Assembly: GCA_900314375.1 (NCBI GenBank) | Contig: OMVC01000013.1 | Coordinates: 1-10,468 of the forward strand | Source of the DNA: an uncultured bacterium | GTDB taxonomy: Bacteria > Cyanobacteriota > Vampirovibrionia > Gastranaerophilales > Gastranaerophilaceae | Length of the DNA: 10,468 nucleotides | Direction of reading: 5' to 3' | Shown here: positions 1 to 7,253 of the stretch, piece by piece | Layout of the letters: every line of letters begins with the position of its first letter | How positions within the stretch are numbered: position 1 is the first letter of the stretch | Translations under genes and position numbers: made by a program | The notes under the pieces: model-generated | Databases searched by the model: none | What the model saw: only the letters and a program-made list of their open reading frames with translations | Told to the model about the DNA's origin: nothing

Positions 1-3000
1 TATTCAAGTATAACAATTGATTAGCAACAGCTTGATCGATATTAACAAATTCAGCGCCAGCTCTGCCTGCCGAAGTTGAAGATACAACTTTAGCTTGAGC
101 ATTTATATCTAATCCGCCATAACTTAAATGTACAGGTATTACATCACCGACTTTTAAGTTGCCGTTATGAGTAACTGCTATACCACCTCTTGATACATCA
201 AGAAGTCTTTCTACTCCATTATTAGAACGTTCCATCAATACCGGATTTGTAGTTTGTGAAACATTAAATCTCATAAATTGGCGTTTATCGATTGTACTGA
301 TAGCATTATCCAATACTTTACGCTGTATGTATGTTTCTCTGCCGTCAATATCGTCATCATAATCAGTATCCATATCAGTATCAGTGTCAGTGTCGGTATC
401 TGTATCAACGTCTGTATCGGTGTCAATGTCTGTATCGGTATCTAAATCCGTATCATTATCAATATCCGTATCAATATCTGTATCGATATCTGTATCGGAG
501 TCAGTATCCATATTATCATCATCTGTATCTAAATCAGTATCTGTATCAATATCTGTATCTACATCAGTATCTGTATCATAGTCAGTATCGGTATCTGTAT
601 CAGCATACCAATCATCATCTGTGTCTGTATCTGTATCGGTGTCAATATCGGTATCTGTATCTATATCGGTGTCTGTATCCAAATCAGTATCTGTATCAAC
701 ATCAGTATCAGAGTCAGTATCCATATCATTATCAATATCAGTATCTGTGTCAATATCTGTATCTACATCAGTATCTGTATCATAGTCAGTATCTGAATCT
801 GTATCTGAATTCCAATCATCATCAGTATCTGTATCTATATCGGTATCATAATCCGTATCTGTATCAATATCGGTATCGGTATCCAAATCCGTATCTGTAT
901 CTACGTCAGTGTCTGAATCAGTATCCATATCGGTATCAATATCCGTATCTATATCCGTATCAGTATCTGTATCAGTGTCATAATCAGTATCTGAATCAGT
1001 ATCAGAATTCCAATCATCATCAGTATCTGTATCTACATCAGTATCATAATCCGTATCCGTATCAATATCAGTATCGGTATCTAAGTCCGTATCTGTATCT
1101 ACGTCTGTGTCTGAATCAGTATCCATATCGGTATCAATATCTGTGTCTATATCAGTATCAACATCCGTATCTGTATCATAATCCGTATCCGTATCTGTAT
1201 CAGCAGTATCATCAATTTCTAAAGGCGTTGAATCAACTACATTATCATCATCATCAATATTTGTATCATGATTATCACCATCACCTTCATGATAATAATA
1301 ATTTCTTTCATATTTGCTGTGTCCTATACCTTCCACATCCTCCGGCCTTACAGCGTGACCTGTCGGGATTTGGCTTGCACCGCGAACTTTTGTAGTCGAA
1401 GAATCAGCTTTTTTTGTAAAGCCATTTCGGCCAAAGTTTGCATAAACACCGTTTGCATATATATTATCAGCAGTAATATCTAAAGTCCCATTATCCAACA
1501 AAGCATCATGGACTTTTACAGTTGAATCAGCATACCCGTAATATCCGCCATCAACAGTTACTCCGTTTGGTCTGATAGTTTTATTTATATCAAGAGCTTT
1601 CAACGTCACATGGTCAGGTAAAGATTCTTTTCTCTCAGCGCCCATATATCCGCCGTCAGCTTCTCCGTTTGTTCTTGGCCCGAAATAATCAATCGGAGTT
1701 CTCGGGACAGTACCTAAATGATTAACTTCTAAAGATTTGCCTCTGGTTACTATATTGATATCTTTTTCGGCAGTAATCTCATCTATATAAGTATTACCGG
1801 CGAATTCAGCATTTATATTACCTTCACGAGAAATCATCGAACAAATATTATTGGTTGTATATTTATCATCTAATCCTTTAATATTTATGTCTTCATTTGC
1901 CAAAACATCCATTCCGTAGCCATCCATATATGCTATGGAATTTCCAACTGTTTTTAAAGTTCCTGCCTTTGTTTGGTTAAATGTCAAAGGTTTATTTTTA
2001 GTACCGATATTACCGCTTGCAATCATTGAAATGCCATAACCTTCGACGTTTGCAACTTTCGGATCAACTGCGGCATTTACAATGTCATACCTTGTTTTAC
2101 CATCTTTTGTATTATAATCGGCCGTTAAAATAACTCTGCCATCGGCTTTTACAGAATCAATTTTCATATCAGAATTCATTTCAGCATAATTTATTAAATA
2201 ATTATTACTTTTTGCTGATGTTGTATCAGTTGTTTGAGCCTTAACCTTGCCGCCTACGGTAGCATTAACTGATTTTGTAAAATCTCTTGTTGTTGAAGCA
2301 TTCGAAATTCCGGTACAAAAACCGTTTGTACAGTTATCACCAACATTCTTACCGATTTGACCGTTTGTTGCCTTCATGGTTAAATCGCCGCCTGCATTCA
2401 ATAGAGTTTTATTTACTCCGTAATTATAAATATTAGAATTATTTGCGGTTAATGTAATATTATTGCCTGCAGTTATATAATTATCATTTGACGTTTTATC
2501 ACCAATAACAATATCGCCTTTATTTGAAATCACATCTACATTTTTACCGGCATTGATAAGTCCTTGAACTTGAACACCTTTTGCGGAAGTGTTATCTATA
2601 GTTACATTATTGGTAGCTTTTACACTGCCAGACGAAGCTATCAGAACTCCATTTGCACCTGTATTTGTCATTGTAGCGCTTCCTGAAGAAGCTGCAGTAC
2701 CGGAAACAGTGATTCCACCATTAGTATTGGTATAGATAATATTTCCGCCGTTTGTTTTTGTAGTTCCGGAAATATTTATTCCGTTTGAGCCGGTATTATT
2801 TATTGTAACATTACCTATACCATAATCCTTTGCATAGCCTGAAACATTTGTACCAACCGAAGAATTGATTGTAATGTTTCCATGTTTTCCTGTTGAATAT
2901 GTTCTCATATCTTGAGTGTTTACTATACTATTGAATAATTCTTCAGCTTTTGCTCTGCCGGCGGTTACTACGTCATTACCTGTCCCAGCTATCATTTTTC

Positions 3001-3547
3001 CGGGGACATCAACTTTGCCTGCTCTGATATCAATATCTTGAGCTGCCATAACTTTTCCGGCAATATTCACTGCGGCCCCACCGTTAGAAGATTTTAACGA
3101 AGAAATATCAGCTCTCGGATTTTTTAAATAATCATCATAAACAGCATTTGTCGGTGTGTAAACACCTAAAGAACCTACGTTTAATATCCCTGATGAACCA
3201 ACTACCATACCATTTGGAGATACAAATATAGCTTTTCCGTTATAGAAATTATTATCTCTCATGGAATTTACCAAGCCGTCAACTTGAATTTTGTTATCTA
3301 CCATGTTTACAAAAGTTTCAACATTATTTTTGCCATATTTGAATATTAGATTTGCAACATCATCTTTGCTTAATACAAAATCCTTATATTTACGATATCC
3401 GACATCGGTTAAGGTGCCGTTACTATTTTTCATGATGCTTGTCGGGCTGATATTGTATACTCCTTTTGACCCGTTTACACCTGTAATTTCAGTTGCACAA
3501 ACAGATAATAACATAGTTTGTTGTGCCATGAACAAAGTTGTAAGCAT
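1..3547 (-). CDS. Filamentous-haemagglutinin-like exported adhesin with Asp-repeat stalk and C-terminal PilZ domain (partial at left edge)
   Basis: The frame is open for 1182 codons to the window edge with no stop. Residues 1-18 are a hydrophobic segment ending SVCA, a plausible signal-peptidase site. Residues about 24-135 resemble a two-partner-secretion / filamentous-haemagglutinin N-terminal domain, with NKIQVDGLVN and then FVSPNGMVVGSSGILNVG. Residues about 150-750 are rich in Asn, Gly, Thr and Ile with short periodic strands (NITINSS, NVTINNTGSNGINISG, NITLTANNSNI), typical of a secreted beta-helix. Residues 779-1068 alternate Asp with Thr or another residue. Residues about 1085-1182 are a PilZ domain. 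Related proteins are often named leukotoxin LktA-family filamentous adhesins. No beta-barrel or anchor lies within the window. The ATG at 3547 is the first start after an in-frame TAA at 3551-3553 and has no Shine-Dalgarno. The stronger start is at 3589, upstream of that stop. An export and surface-attachment role is inferred from the architecture. Confidence 0.8.
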   Translation of the reverse strand, partial: MLTTLFMAQQTMLLSVCATEITGVNGSKGVYNISPTSIMKNSNGTLTDVGYRKYKDFVLSKDDVANLIFKYGKNNVETFVNMVDNKIQVDGLVNSMRDNNFYNGKAIFVSPNGMVVGSSGILNVGSLGVYTPTNAVYDDYLKNPRADISSLKSSNGGAAVNIAGKVMAAQDIDIRAGKVDVPGKMIAGTGNDVVTAGRAKAEELFNSIVNTQDMRTYSTGKHGNITINSSVGTNVSGYAKDYGIGNVTINNTGSNGINISGTTKTNGGNIIYTNTNGGITVSGTAASSGSATMTNTGANGVLIASSGSVKATNNVTIDNTSAKGVQVQGLINAGKNVDVISNKGDIVIGDKTSNDNYITAGNNITLTANNSNIYNYGVNKTLLNAGGDLTMKATNGQIGKNVGDNCTNGFCTGISNASTTRDFTKSVNATVGGKVKAQTTDTTSAKSNNYLINYAEMNSDMKIDSVKADGRVILTADYNTKDGKTRYDIVNAAVDPKVANVEGYGISMIASGNIGTKNKPLTFNQTKAGTLKTVGNSIAYMDGYGMDVLANEDINIKGLDDKYTTNNICSMISREGNINAEFAGNTYIDEITAEKDINIVTRGKSLEVNHLGTVPRTPIDYFGPRTNGEADGGYMGAERKESLPDHVTLKALDINKTIRPNGVTVDGGYYGYADSTVKVHDALLDNGTLDITADNIYANGVYANFGRNGFTKKADSSTTKVRGASQIPTGHAVRPEDVEGIGHSKYERNYYYHEGDGDNHDTNIDDDDNVVDSTPLEIDDTADTDTDTDYDTDTDVDTDIDTDIDTDMDTDSDTDVDTDTDLDTDTDIDTDTDYDTDVDTDTDDDWNSDTDSDTDYDTDTDTDTDIDTDIDTDMDTDSDTDVDTDTDLDTDTDIDTDTDYDTDIDTDTDDDWNSDTDSDTDYDTDTDVDTDIDTDTDIDNDMDTDSDTDVDTDTDLDTDTDIDTDTDIDTDTDTDTDDDWYADTDTDTDYDTDTDVDTDIDTDTDLDTDDDNMDTDSDTDIDTDIDTDIDNDTDLDTDTDIDTDTDVDTDTDTDTDTDMDTDYDDDIDGRETYIQRKVLDNAISTIDKRQFMRFNVSQTTNPVLMERSNNGVERLLDVSRGGIAVTHNGNLKVGDVIPVHLSYGGLDINAQAKVVSSTSAGRAGAEFVNIDQAVANQLLYLN
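2..298 (-). other. PilZ domain coding region
   Basis: This is the C-terminal part of the adhesin frame, residues about 1085-1182. RQFMR at residues 1089-1093 (bases 283-269) fits the RxxxR motif, and DVSRGG at 1117-1122 (bases 199-182) fits D/NxSxxG. These are the two motifs that bind cyclic-di-GMP in PilZ proteins. The rest follows the fold: KVGDVIPVHLSYGG, then INAQAKVVSS, then AGAEFVNIDQAVANQLLYL, a typical PilZ closing strand and helix. The domain is in frame with the Asp repeat and about 20 residues after it. The window ends near the domain's expected C-terminus, so anything that follows is unseen. Confidence 0.85.
344..1213 (-). repeat. Asp-Thr (DTDTD) hexanucleotide repeat with a ~200-bp higher-order period
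   Basis: About 290 codons follow the pattern Asp-X, with X mostly Thr and otherwise Ile, Val, Ser, Tyr, Leu or Met. The DNA unit is the 6-mer GAYACN and variants. A longer period sits on top: the block DDDWNSDTDSDTDYD ends near 1010 and 812, with a variant DDDWYADTD near 608, and MDTDSD recurs at about 1121, 923, 719 and 506. The spacings are 198, 204 and 213 bp, all multiples of three. The stretch is strongly acidic. It resembles Ser-Asp stalks of staphylococcal Sdr proteins in logic, not in sequence. Calcium binding or a rigid stalk is inference. Confidence 0.9.
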
Positions 3548-3550
3548 CGC

Positions 3551-3589
3551 TTACAAAATTCTTTTTGTACCGTTGCTTTCTTTTTTCAT
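3551..3589 (-). other. Interrupted signal-peptide start: 12-codon leader ending in in-frame TAA
   Basis: ATG at 3589 opens MKKESNGTKRIL followed by TAA at 3553-3551, then GCG and ATG at 3547, all in the adhesin frame. Before the stop there is a Lys/Arg-rich n-region. After it comes the hydrophobic core (AMLTTLFMAQQTMLL). Together they make a textbook Sec signal peptide with one stop codon in it. A one-base change such as TTA to TAA would explain it. It could be a real nonsense mutation, an assembly error, or a short leader peptide that lets ribosomes reinitiate 3 nt later. The sequence alone cannot choose between these. Confidence 0.7.
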
Positions 3590-3597
3590 AATTTTAT

Positions 3598-3603
3598 CCC
3601 TTT
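3598..3603 (-). promoter_or_regulatory. Shine-Dalgarno for the 3589 start
   Basis: AAAGGG lies 8 nt before the ATG at 3589, good spacing for ribosome binding. The ATG at 3547, which actually opens the long frame, has no such site. This supports 3589 as the original start of the adhesin. Confidence 0.6.
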
Positions 3604-3715
3604 CGTATAGTAAATCCGATTGTATATCTATTTTAGCAAGAGCATAATCAAATAGCTTATTTTGTTACTTTTTTTTAAGATATACCCATGCCATATCTCA
3701 TATTTTAAAAATTGT

Positions 3716-3726
3716 AAAAAAAAAAA
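3716..3726. repeat. A11/T11 homopolymer upstream of the adhesin
   Basis: Eleven consecutive A on the plus strand (T on the coding strand) lie about 127 bp before the ATG at 3589. A TTTACA that could serve as a -35 element overlaps its end (3713-3718), but the matching -10 at 3690-3695 (TATGGC) is poor. The tract could alter promoter strength by slippage or act as an UP-like element. It may also just be AT-rich background. Confidence 0.4.
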
Positions 3727-3781
3727 TTTGCTATTTACATGATAAAACTATGAAATTACATTTATTATTTATATATTTACA

Positions 3782-4162
3782 CTAATTACGACCTTCCCAT
3801 AACCCATGAATATTACAGTATTCTAATGCACAATTATGTTCAAAATTGCCGCACAATTTCATTTTAGGTTCTTCTGTTTTATCTAAAAATCTTGTTTCTA
3901 TATGTTTTTTATCAGGTGATATACACTGGATAAATTCTATATGATGTTCTTCTGTCATAGGATGCAAATCAGAGCCTACCTGTATTTCATTGAAACCAGT
4001 AAAAATCGGAACATGTTTTTCTTGTTTTTCTTGGTCTTGAGTAAAAGGTACTAATTTTTCCATCGGTTTTTCACAGCAAACAAGTTCGCCTGCACCTGCA
4101 TGAAAAACTTGCACTATATTTCCGCATACACTACATCTGTAAAAATCTAATTTTTGTGTCAT
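3782..4162 (-). CDS. dfx: Desulfoferrodoxin (two-iron superoxide reductase)
   Basis: This cytoplasmic enzyme reduces superoxide to hydrogen peroxide without making oxygen, a usual defence in anaerobes. The 126 residues match the family length. Residues 1-36 form the desulforedoxin-like domain with the four Cys ligands of centre I: C10, C13 and the C29-C30 pair. The catalytic centre II Fe(His)4Cys ligands are all present: H50, H67 (in HPM), H73, C116 and H119 (in the closing motif EYCNIHGLW). The E48-K49 pair just before H50 matches the catalytic loop of the family. An AAGGAG Shine-Dalgarno fixes the start. It lies between the SRP RNA and the adhesin, with no sign of functional linkage to either. 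No convincing promoter or strong terminator was found around it. Confidence 0.95.
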   Translation of the reverse strand: MTQKLDFYRCSVCGNIVQVFHAGAGELVCCEKPMEKLVPFTQDQEKQEKHVPIFTGFNEIQVGSDLHPMTEEHHIEFIQCISPDKKHIETRFLDKTEEPKMKLCGNFEHNCALEYCNIHGLWEGRN

Positions 4163-4170
4163 AAAACTTA

Positions 4171-4176
4171 CTCCTT
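4171..4176 (-). promoter_or_regulatory. Shine-Dalgarno of desulfoferrodoxin
   Basis: AAGGAG lies 8 nt upstream of the ATG at 4162. It is the strongest ribosome-binding site in the window. Confidence 0.8.
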
Positions 4177-4236
4177 TTTATATTAGGAATAAATAAAAAA
4201 TAAAATTGCAATAACCCCCAACAGATTAAAATTAAA

Positions 4237-4493
4237 AAACCGTGCCACTGTCTATCGAAGTTTATAAACACATACGCCTTTAATACTTTCTCCTTCATTT
4301 TATACAACACCCGTAAAGCTTTCCTTAGTGCTGCTGAGTTTCCCCCCTGACACGGTTCGGAATTTTACGCCATTATAAAAAATGCTATCTACAATCATAT
4401 TAAATTTATACGCACTCACAAACCCCTCACAACAGGCTCTGCACCCCGCATTAGCTTCGGGTCAAGAGTTCGCAACACCCCATGGAGCACGGT
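4237..4493 (-). ncRNA. ffs: Signal recognition particle RNA, large bacterial type
   Basis: This is the RNA scaffold of the SRP, which binds Ffh and targets nascent membrane proteins to the translocon. On the minus strand, 4353-4330 reads GTGTCAGG, GGG, GAAA, CTC, AGCAGCAC. This is the helix-8 core: the GUCAG/AGCAG symmetric loop, a 3-bp stem and a GNRA tetraloop. The 5' end ACCGTGC (4493-4487) pairs perfectly with GCACGGT (4245-4239), closing the terminal helix. A T6 run follows that helix and ends transcription. The 5' third (GTGCTCCATGGGGTG, then CTCTTGACCCG paired with CGGGGTGCAGAG) resembles the Alu domain of the Bacillus-type RNA. The length of about 255 nt fits the large class and not the ~110-nt 4.5S RNA. 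Ends are estimated to within a few bases. Confidence 0.85.
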
Positions 4494-4499
4494 AAAAAA

Positions 4500-4505
4500 A
4501 TTATA
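4500..4505 (-). promoter_or_regulatory. Extended -10 promoter of SRP RNA
   Basis: TATAAT preceded by TGG (an extended -10) lies 6 nt upstream of the predicted RNA 5' end at 4493, exactly where a -10 box should sit. The -35 region at about 4523-4528 (ATACAA) is weak, as extended -10 promoters allow. Confidence 0.65.
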
Positions 4506-4560
4506 CCACGAATATTTTTGTTTTGTATTATTTTATTTCATAATAATTAATATTAAATAT

Positions 4561-4584
4561 AACGGGACAAAAAATTGTCCCGTT
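4561..4584 (-). terminator. Hairpin downstream of the glycogen-synthase-like gene
   Basis: A perfect 10-bp inverted repeat (AACGGGACAA / TTGTCCCGTT) with a 4-nt loop begins 5 nt after the TAG stop at 4590. On the minus strand it is followed by an AT-rich run without a clean T tract. Intrinsic termination is likely, though not with the strongest form of tail. It separates the gene from the independently promoted SRP RNA. Confidence 0.7.
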
Positions 4585-4589
4585 ATTAA

Positions 4590-7121
4590 CTATGCAACCT
4601 TATTTAATTGATTTTGATTTTGCATTCTTTGTAGTTTATGTTTTTTATGTATTAAATACAAATATGTACCCGAACCAAGAGCAACAGTTGCTATCAGTAA
4701 ACCTAATACAACTTTTGCCGGTTTGAATTTCACTTGTTGTCTTAAAGTTTCTATAGGTTCGATTACTTTGCCAAATCTACCCTGAAGCTCTTTTAATGTT
4801 TTTTTATTTCGCCCTTCAAAACCTTTTTGGGTTTCTGCTATGTCTTCCAAATATTTTCTGTTTGCAGATTTGCCAAAGTTATATTCATTATTTTCATGCC
4901 AATCAATTTTTTCTTCTATATTCTTTTTACACATAGCCTTGTATTTATCAGGATTATTGGTATGATCTTCATACATTTTTTCAAAAATTTCAGCTACTTG
5001 TTCTGCTTGACGCTTACATCTTGCATCGTCTATTTCATCCGCAGAATTTGACCAAGTTAAGCCATAACGCTCCGGACGACCTTCCACAACCTCTTTTGTC
5101 AGATAACCGTTCGATGGATTTGTATAATCAACAGGACCTCCTGTTGCCGTTGCGCCATAAGGAACACCTGCAGCTTTACACTCTAAAGGTGTTATACCAC
5201 ACATTTCGCGGCGTGAAGTAAACATACCGAATTGCGCACATCCGACAAGTCTATTCGGGAAAAATCCGTCAACATAAGCTACTAAACCCTTGTATTTTCC
5301 GCCGTCCAGCTTTTCTATTTCATCAACAATTCTTACGATAGATTTATAATCTTTTGCGTCCTCAAACCACTTACCGGCACCAAGCAACAGTCTGAATTTC
5401 ATCTTATGCTCAAGAGGAATATCTTTTCTTTCAAGGAATTTTTTGAACCCATCCAGAGTTATATTAAAACCTTTTTGTTCATCCGGTCTGCCCCAACCCA
5501 TAACAAGTTTATCACCTTTTTGCATAGGTTTTAAATATCCGATTACTTTTTGACCTTCTTTTAGCTGGGATTCATTGAAGAACAATTTATTAAGTTCATC
5601 TTGCCCTTTATTATGTGCATCATAAATCATATTTGTAAGCCATAATGCATTTTTCTCACGAGCTTCAATTACTTCTGCGATATTTTTACCATCATACTTA
5701 AAGGTTGTAAATTCAGATTTTTTGGCAGACAAACCGTTTCCGCCGCGACCAAAATCAGCATTCGGGTCATCTAACCGCAGATTTGCAGGAGTTGAACCGT
5801 TTAAGACAGATTTCGTTTCAACTGATGCATAATCATCAGTTAAAAATTTTGCTGCATCAGGCGTTTCAGGACTTTGCATTTCCTTATCAAATTGATGAGA
5901 CACTGTACCTAAAGACATATTATCTTTATTTAATTTTGCACCTACTATTGGAATTTTTGTAACATTATAAGTGCCTGCACCGTCGAGAAAAGGTGCGACA
6001 TAAGGTCCTATGATATTTTTTGCGGTAACTCTTTCTGCATCAGTTAGTTTATCTGAATTAATCCCGTTTATAAATGCTTTTTTTAAGATTTCACTTTGAG
6101 GATGGTTTTTTAATACGGTTTCATCTCCCTCTTTTGCAACCACAGAAAACATTTGGAACGGATTATCAGTTGTACCCTGATAATTACGTCCAGGATTGTG
6201 GTCAATTTTATGCATTTTTAACCCATTTGCATTTTGATTACCTTGAGCAGACATATTAGCAACATGCAGCATAAATGTTGAAGTAGGTCTGTCATGGCAA
6301 AGGACGGTACCCGGCTTATAATATCCGAATTCTTCCGTATCCATGCGATTTAATATAGTATCTGCCAAAGCTTTCATTTCGCGCGAATTTATGATTTCGG
6401 CATCAAAAGAACCATTTCCGTAACAATCATAAGAATATGGTTTTGATGTTTTGGCCAGTTCAGGAGTATACATTACATAATGCTGACCATTTTTAATTTT
6501 CACATATTTTGGATTATTTTTTGAAATTTTTAATAGCTGATATGGTGTTTCTTCTGTTGCGCCAAATTCAGAACTTGAAGCTGTTTTTACAATACCTTTT
6601 ACACTTGTCGGTTCTAAAATACAATATTTCGACTTTCCGGCATTTGGCTTACTTTGAATAACATAATCAATTTCTTCCGGTTTATAGCCCAATATTTTTG
6701 CGACATCTTCTTTGGTTTGTCCCGGCATTGCACTGTAAAAATATTTTGCATCGACAAAATCCGGTAAATCTTCGGTTTTTATTCCTTTATGTAATAAAAA
6801 CTTGTGACCTCCTCTGCTGTTATTATAGTTCCAAATTGGCATAAAGCTACGTGTATCAACCTTTTTACCATCAACTATTTCATGAGCGTTTAAACTCTCA
6901 GGTAATTCATAGCCTACTACACCTTCTCCGCCCTGATATGCCTCCGGCAACCCTAATCCGCTATTTTCAGGAGTTAAAGAAGCAATTTGCCACATATTGT
7001 TACCCGTAAAGGTAACCATACGAATATAAGGTGTTTGATAAGTTTTTTTCGGATGCGAAACAATTTTTCCGGAACCGCTGTAACCCCTTACACTGGATAC
7101 TTGAACAGAATCTACTCGCAT
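4590..7121 (-). CDS. Divergent glycogen/starch synthase-like GT5 protein with C-terminal membrane helix
   Basis: The 843 residues far exceed the ~480 of a usual bacterial glycogen synthase, yet GT5 landmarks occur in order. An N-terminal glycine loop is at 63-67 (QGGEGVVGYELP, in the place of KxGGLxDVxxxLP). LCHD is at 274-277, HNPGRNYQG at 308-316 (compare HNLAYQG), and VLNG at 439-442. GRPDEQKG at 544-551 holds the Arg545/Lys550 pair expected to grip the nucleotide-sugar phosphates. EMCGITPLE at 639-647 is the E-x7-E motif, followed by ATGGPVD. The nucleotide-sugar-contacting Lys of KxGGL is replaced by Gln63. Residues about 804-824 form a hydrophobic helix flanked by Lys/Arg, so the protein may be tail-anchored with its catalytic part in the cytoplasm. 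The family assignment is firm, but activity and substrate are uncertain. It appears monocistronic, with its own -10 element and terminator. Confidence 0.8.
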   Translation of the reverse strand: MRVDSVQVSSVRGYSGSGKIVSHPKKTYQTPYIRMVTFTGNNMWQIASLTPENSGLGLPEAYQGGEGVVGYELPESLNAHEIVDGKKVDTRSFMPIWNYNNSRGGHKFLLHKGIKTEDLPDFVDAKYFYSAMPGQTKEDVAKILGYKPEEIDYVIQSKPNAGKSKYCILEPTSVKGIVKTASSSEFGATEETPYQLLKISKNNPKYVKIKNGQHYVMYTPELAKTSKPYSYDCYGNGSFDAEIINSREMKALADTILNRMDTEEFGYYKPGTVLCHDRPTSTFMLHVANMSAQGNQNANGLKMHKIDHNPGRNYQGTTDNPFQMFSVVAKEGDETVLKNHPQSEILKKAFINGINSDKLTDAERVTAKNIIGPYVAPFLDGAGTYNVTKIPIVGAKLNKDNMSLGTVSHQFDKEMQSPETPDAAKFLTDDYASVETKSVLNGSTPANLRLDDPNADFGRGGNGLSAKKSEFTTFKYDGKNIAEVIEAREKNALWLTNMIYDAHNKGQDELNKLFFNESQLKEGQKVIGYLKPMQKGDKLVMGWGRPDEQKGFNITLDGFKKFLERKDIPLEHKMKFRLLLGAGKWFEDAKDYKSIVRIVDEIEKLDGGKYKGLVAYVDGFFPNRLVGCAQFGMFTSRREMCGITPLECKAAGVPYGATATGGPVDYTNPSNGYLTKEVVEGRPERYGLTWSNSADEIDDARCKRQAEQVAEIFEKMYEDHTNNPDKYKAMCKKNIEEKIDWHENNEYNFGKSANRKYLEDIAETQKGFEGRNKKTLKELQGRFGKVIEPIETLRQQVKFKPAKVVLGLLIATVALGSGTYLYLIHKKHKLQRMQNQNQLNKVA

Positions 7122-7150
7122 AATATTTACCCCACTTTACCACTAGAACT

Positions 7151-7158
7151 ATTATAAC
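7151..7158 (-). promoter_or_regulatory. Extended -10 promoter of the glycogen-synthase-like gene
   Basis: TGTTATAAT (an extended -10, TATAAT at 7151-7156) lies about 30 nt before the ATG at 7121. No good -35 is visible 17 nt upstream. The ribosome site is weak, with only GGGG about 9 nt before the start. Confidence 0.5.
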
Positions 7159-7225
7159 ACTGTATGAAAAAACGTAATTTTTAAATTTGCTATTTTATGC
7201 AGAAATATTAAGATTTGTTAAGAAA

Positions 7226-7253
7226 ACAAAAGGCGAAATTATTCGCCTTTTGT
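7226..7253 (-). terminator. clpC terminator overlapping the stop codon
   Basis: A perfect 12-bp inverted repeat, ACAAAAGGCGAA / TTCGCCTTTTGT, has a 4-nt loop and is followed on the minus strand by TTTTCTTAAC. The 5' arm encodes the last four residues of ClpC (Thr-Lys-Gly-Glu), and the TAA stop (7241-7239) spans most of the loop. The fold, GC core and following T run fit intrinsic termination. Confidence 0.75.

Noticed and set aside
344..1213. CRISPR-like array because of regular repeats
   Set aside because: There are no unique spacers between identical repeats. The array is a coding microsatellite in one continuous frame.
331..1395. Plus-strand open frames through the repeat (Tyr-Gln-Tyr-rich, and a Ser-Val-Ser-Val-rich one at 384-581)
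   Set aside because: They are antisense readings of the Asp-Thr hexamer repeat, which contains no stops in these frames. The minus frame continues in phase into recognisable adhesin and PilZ sequence on both sides.
3551..3553. Stop-codon recoding (TAA read as sense)
   Set aside because: TAA ends clpC and the other short genes normally here, and no recoding element was seen. A point mutation, assembly error or reinitiation is simpler.
3291..3647. Plus-strand 118-residue frame with hydrophobic stretches
   Set aside because: It lies opposite the adhesin N-terminal domain, whose minus-strand frame has clear family motifs. It has no supporting ribosome site or family resemblance.
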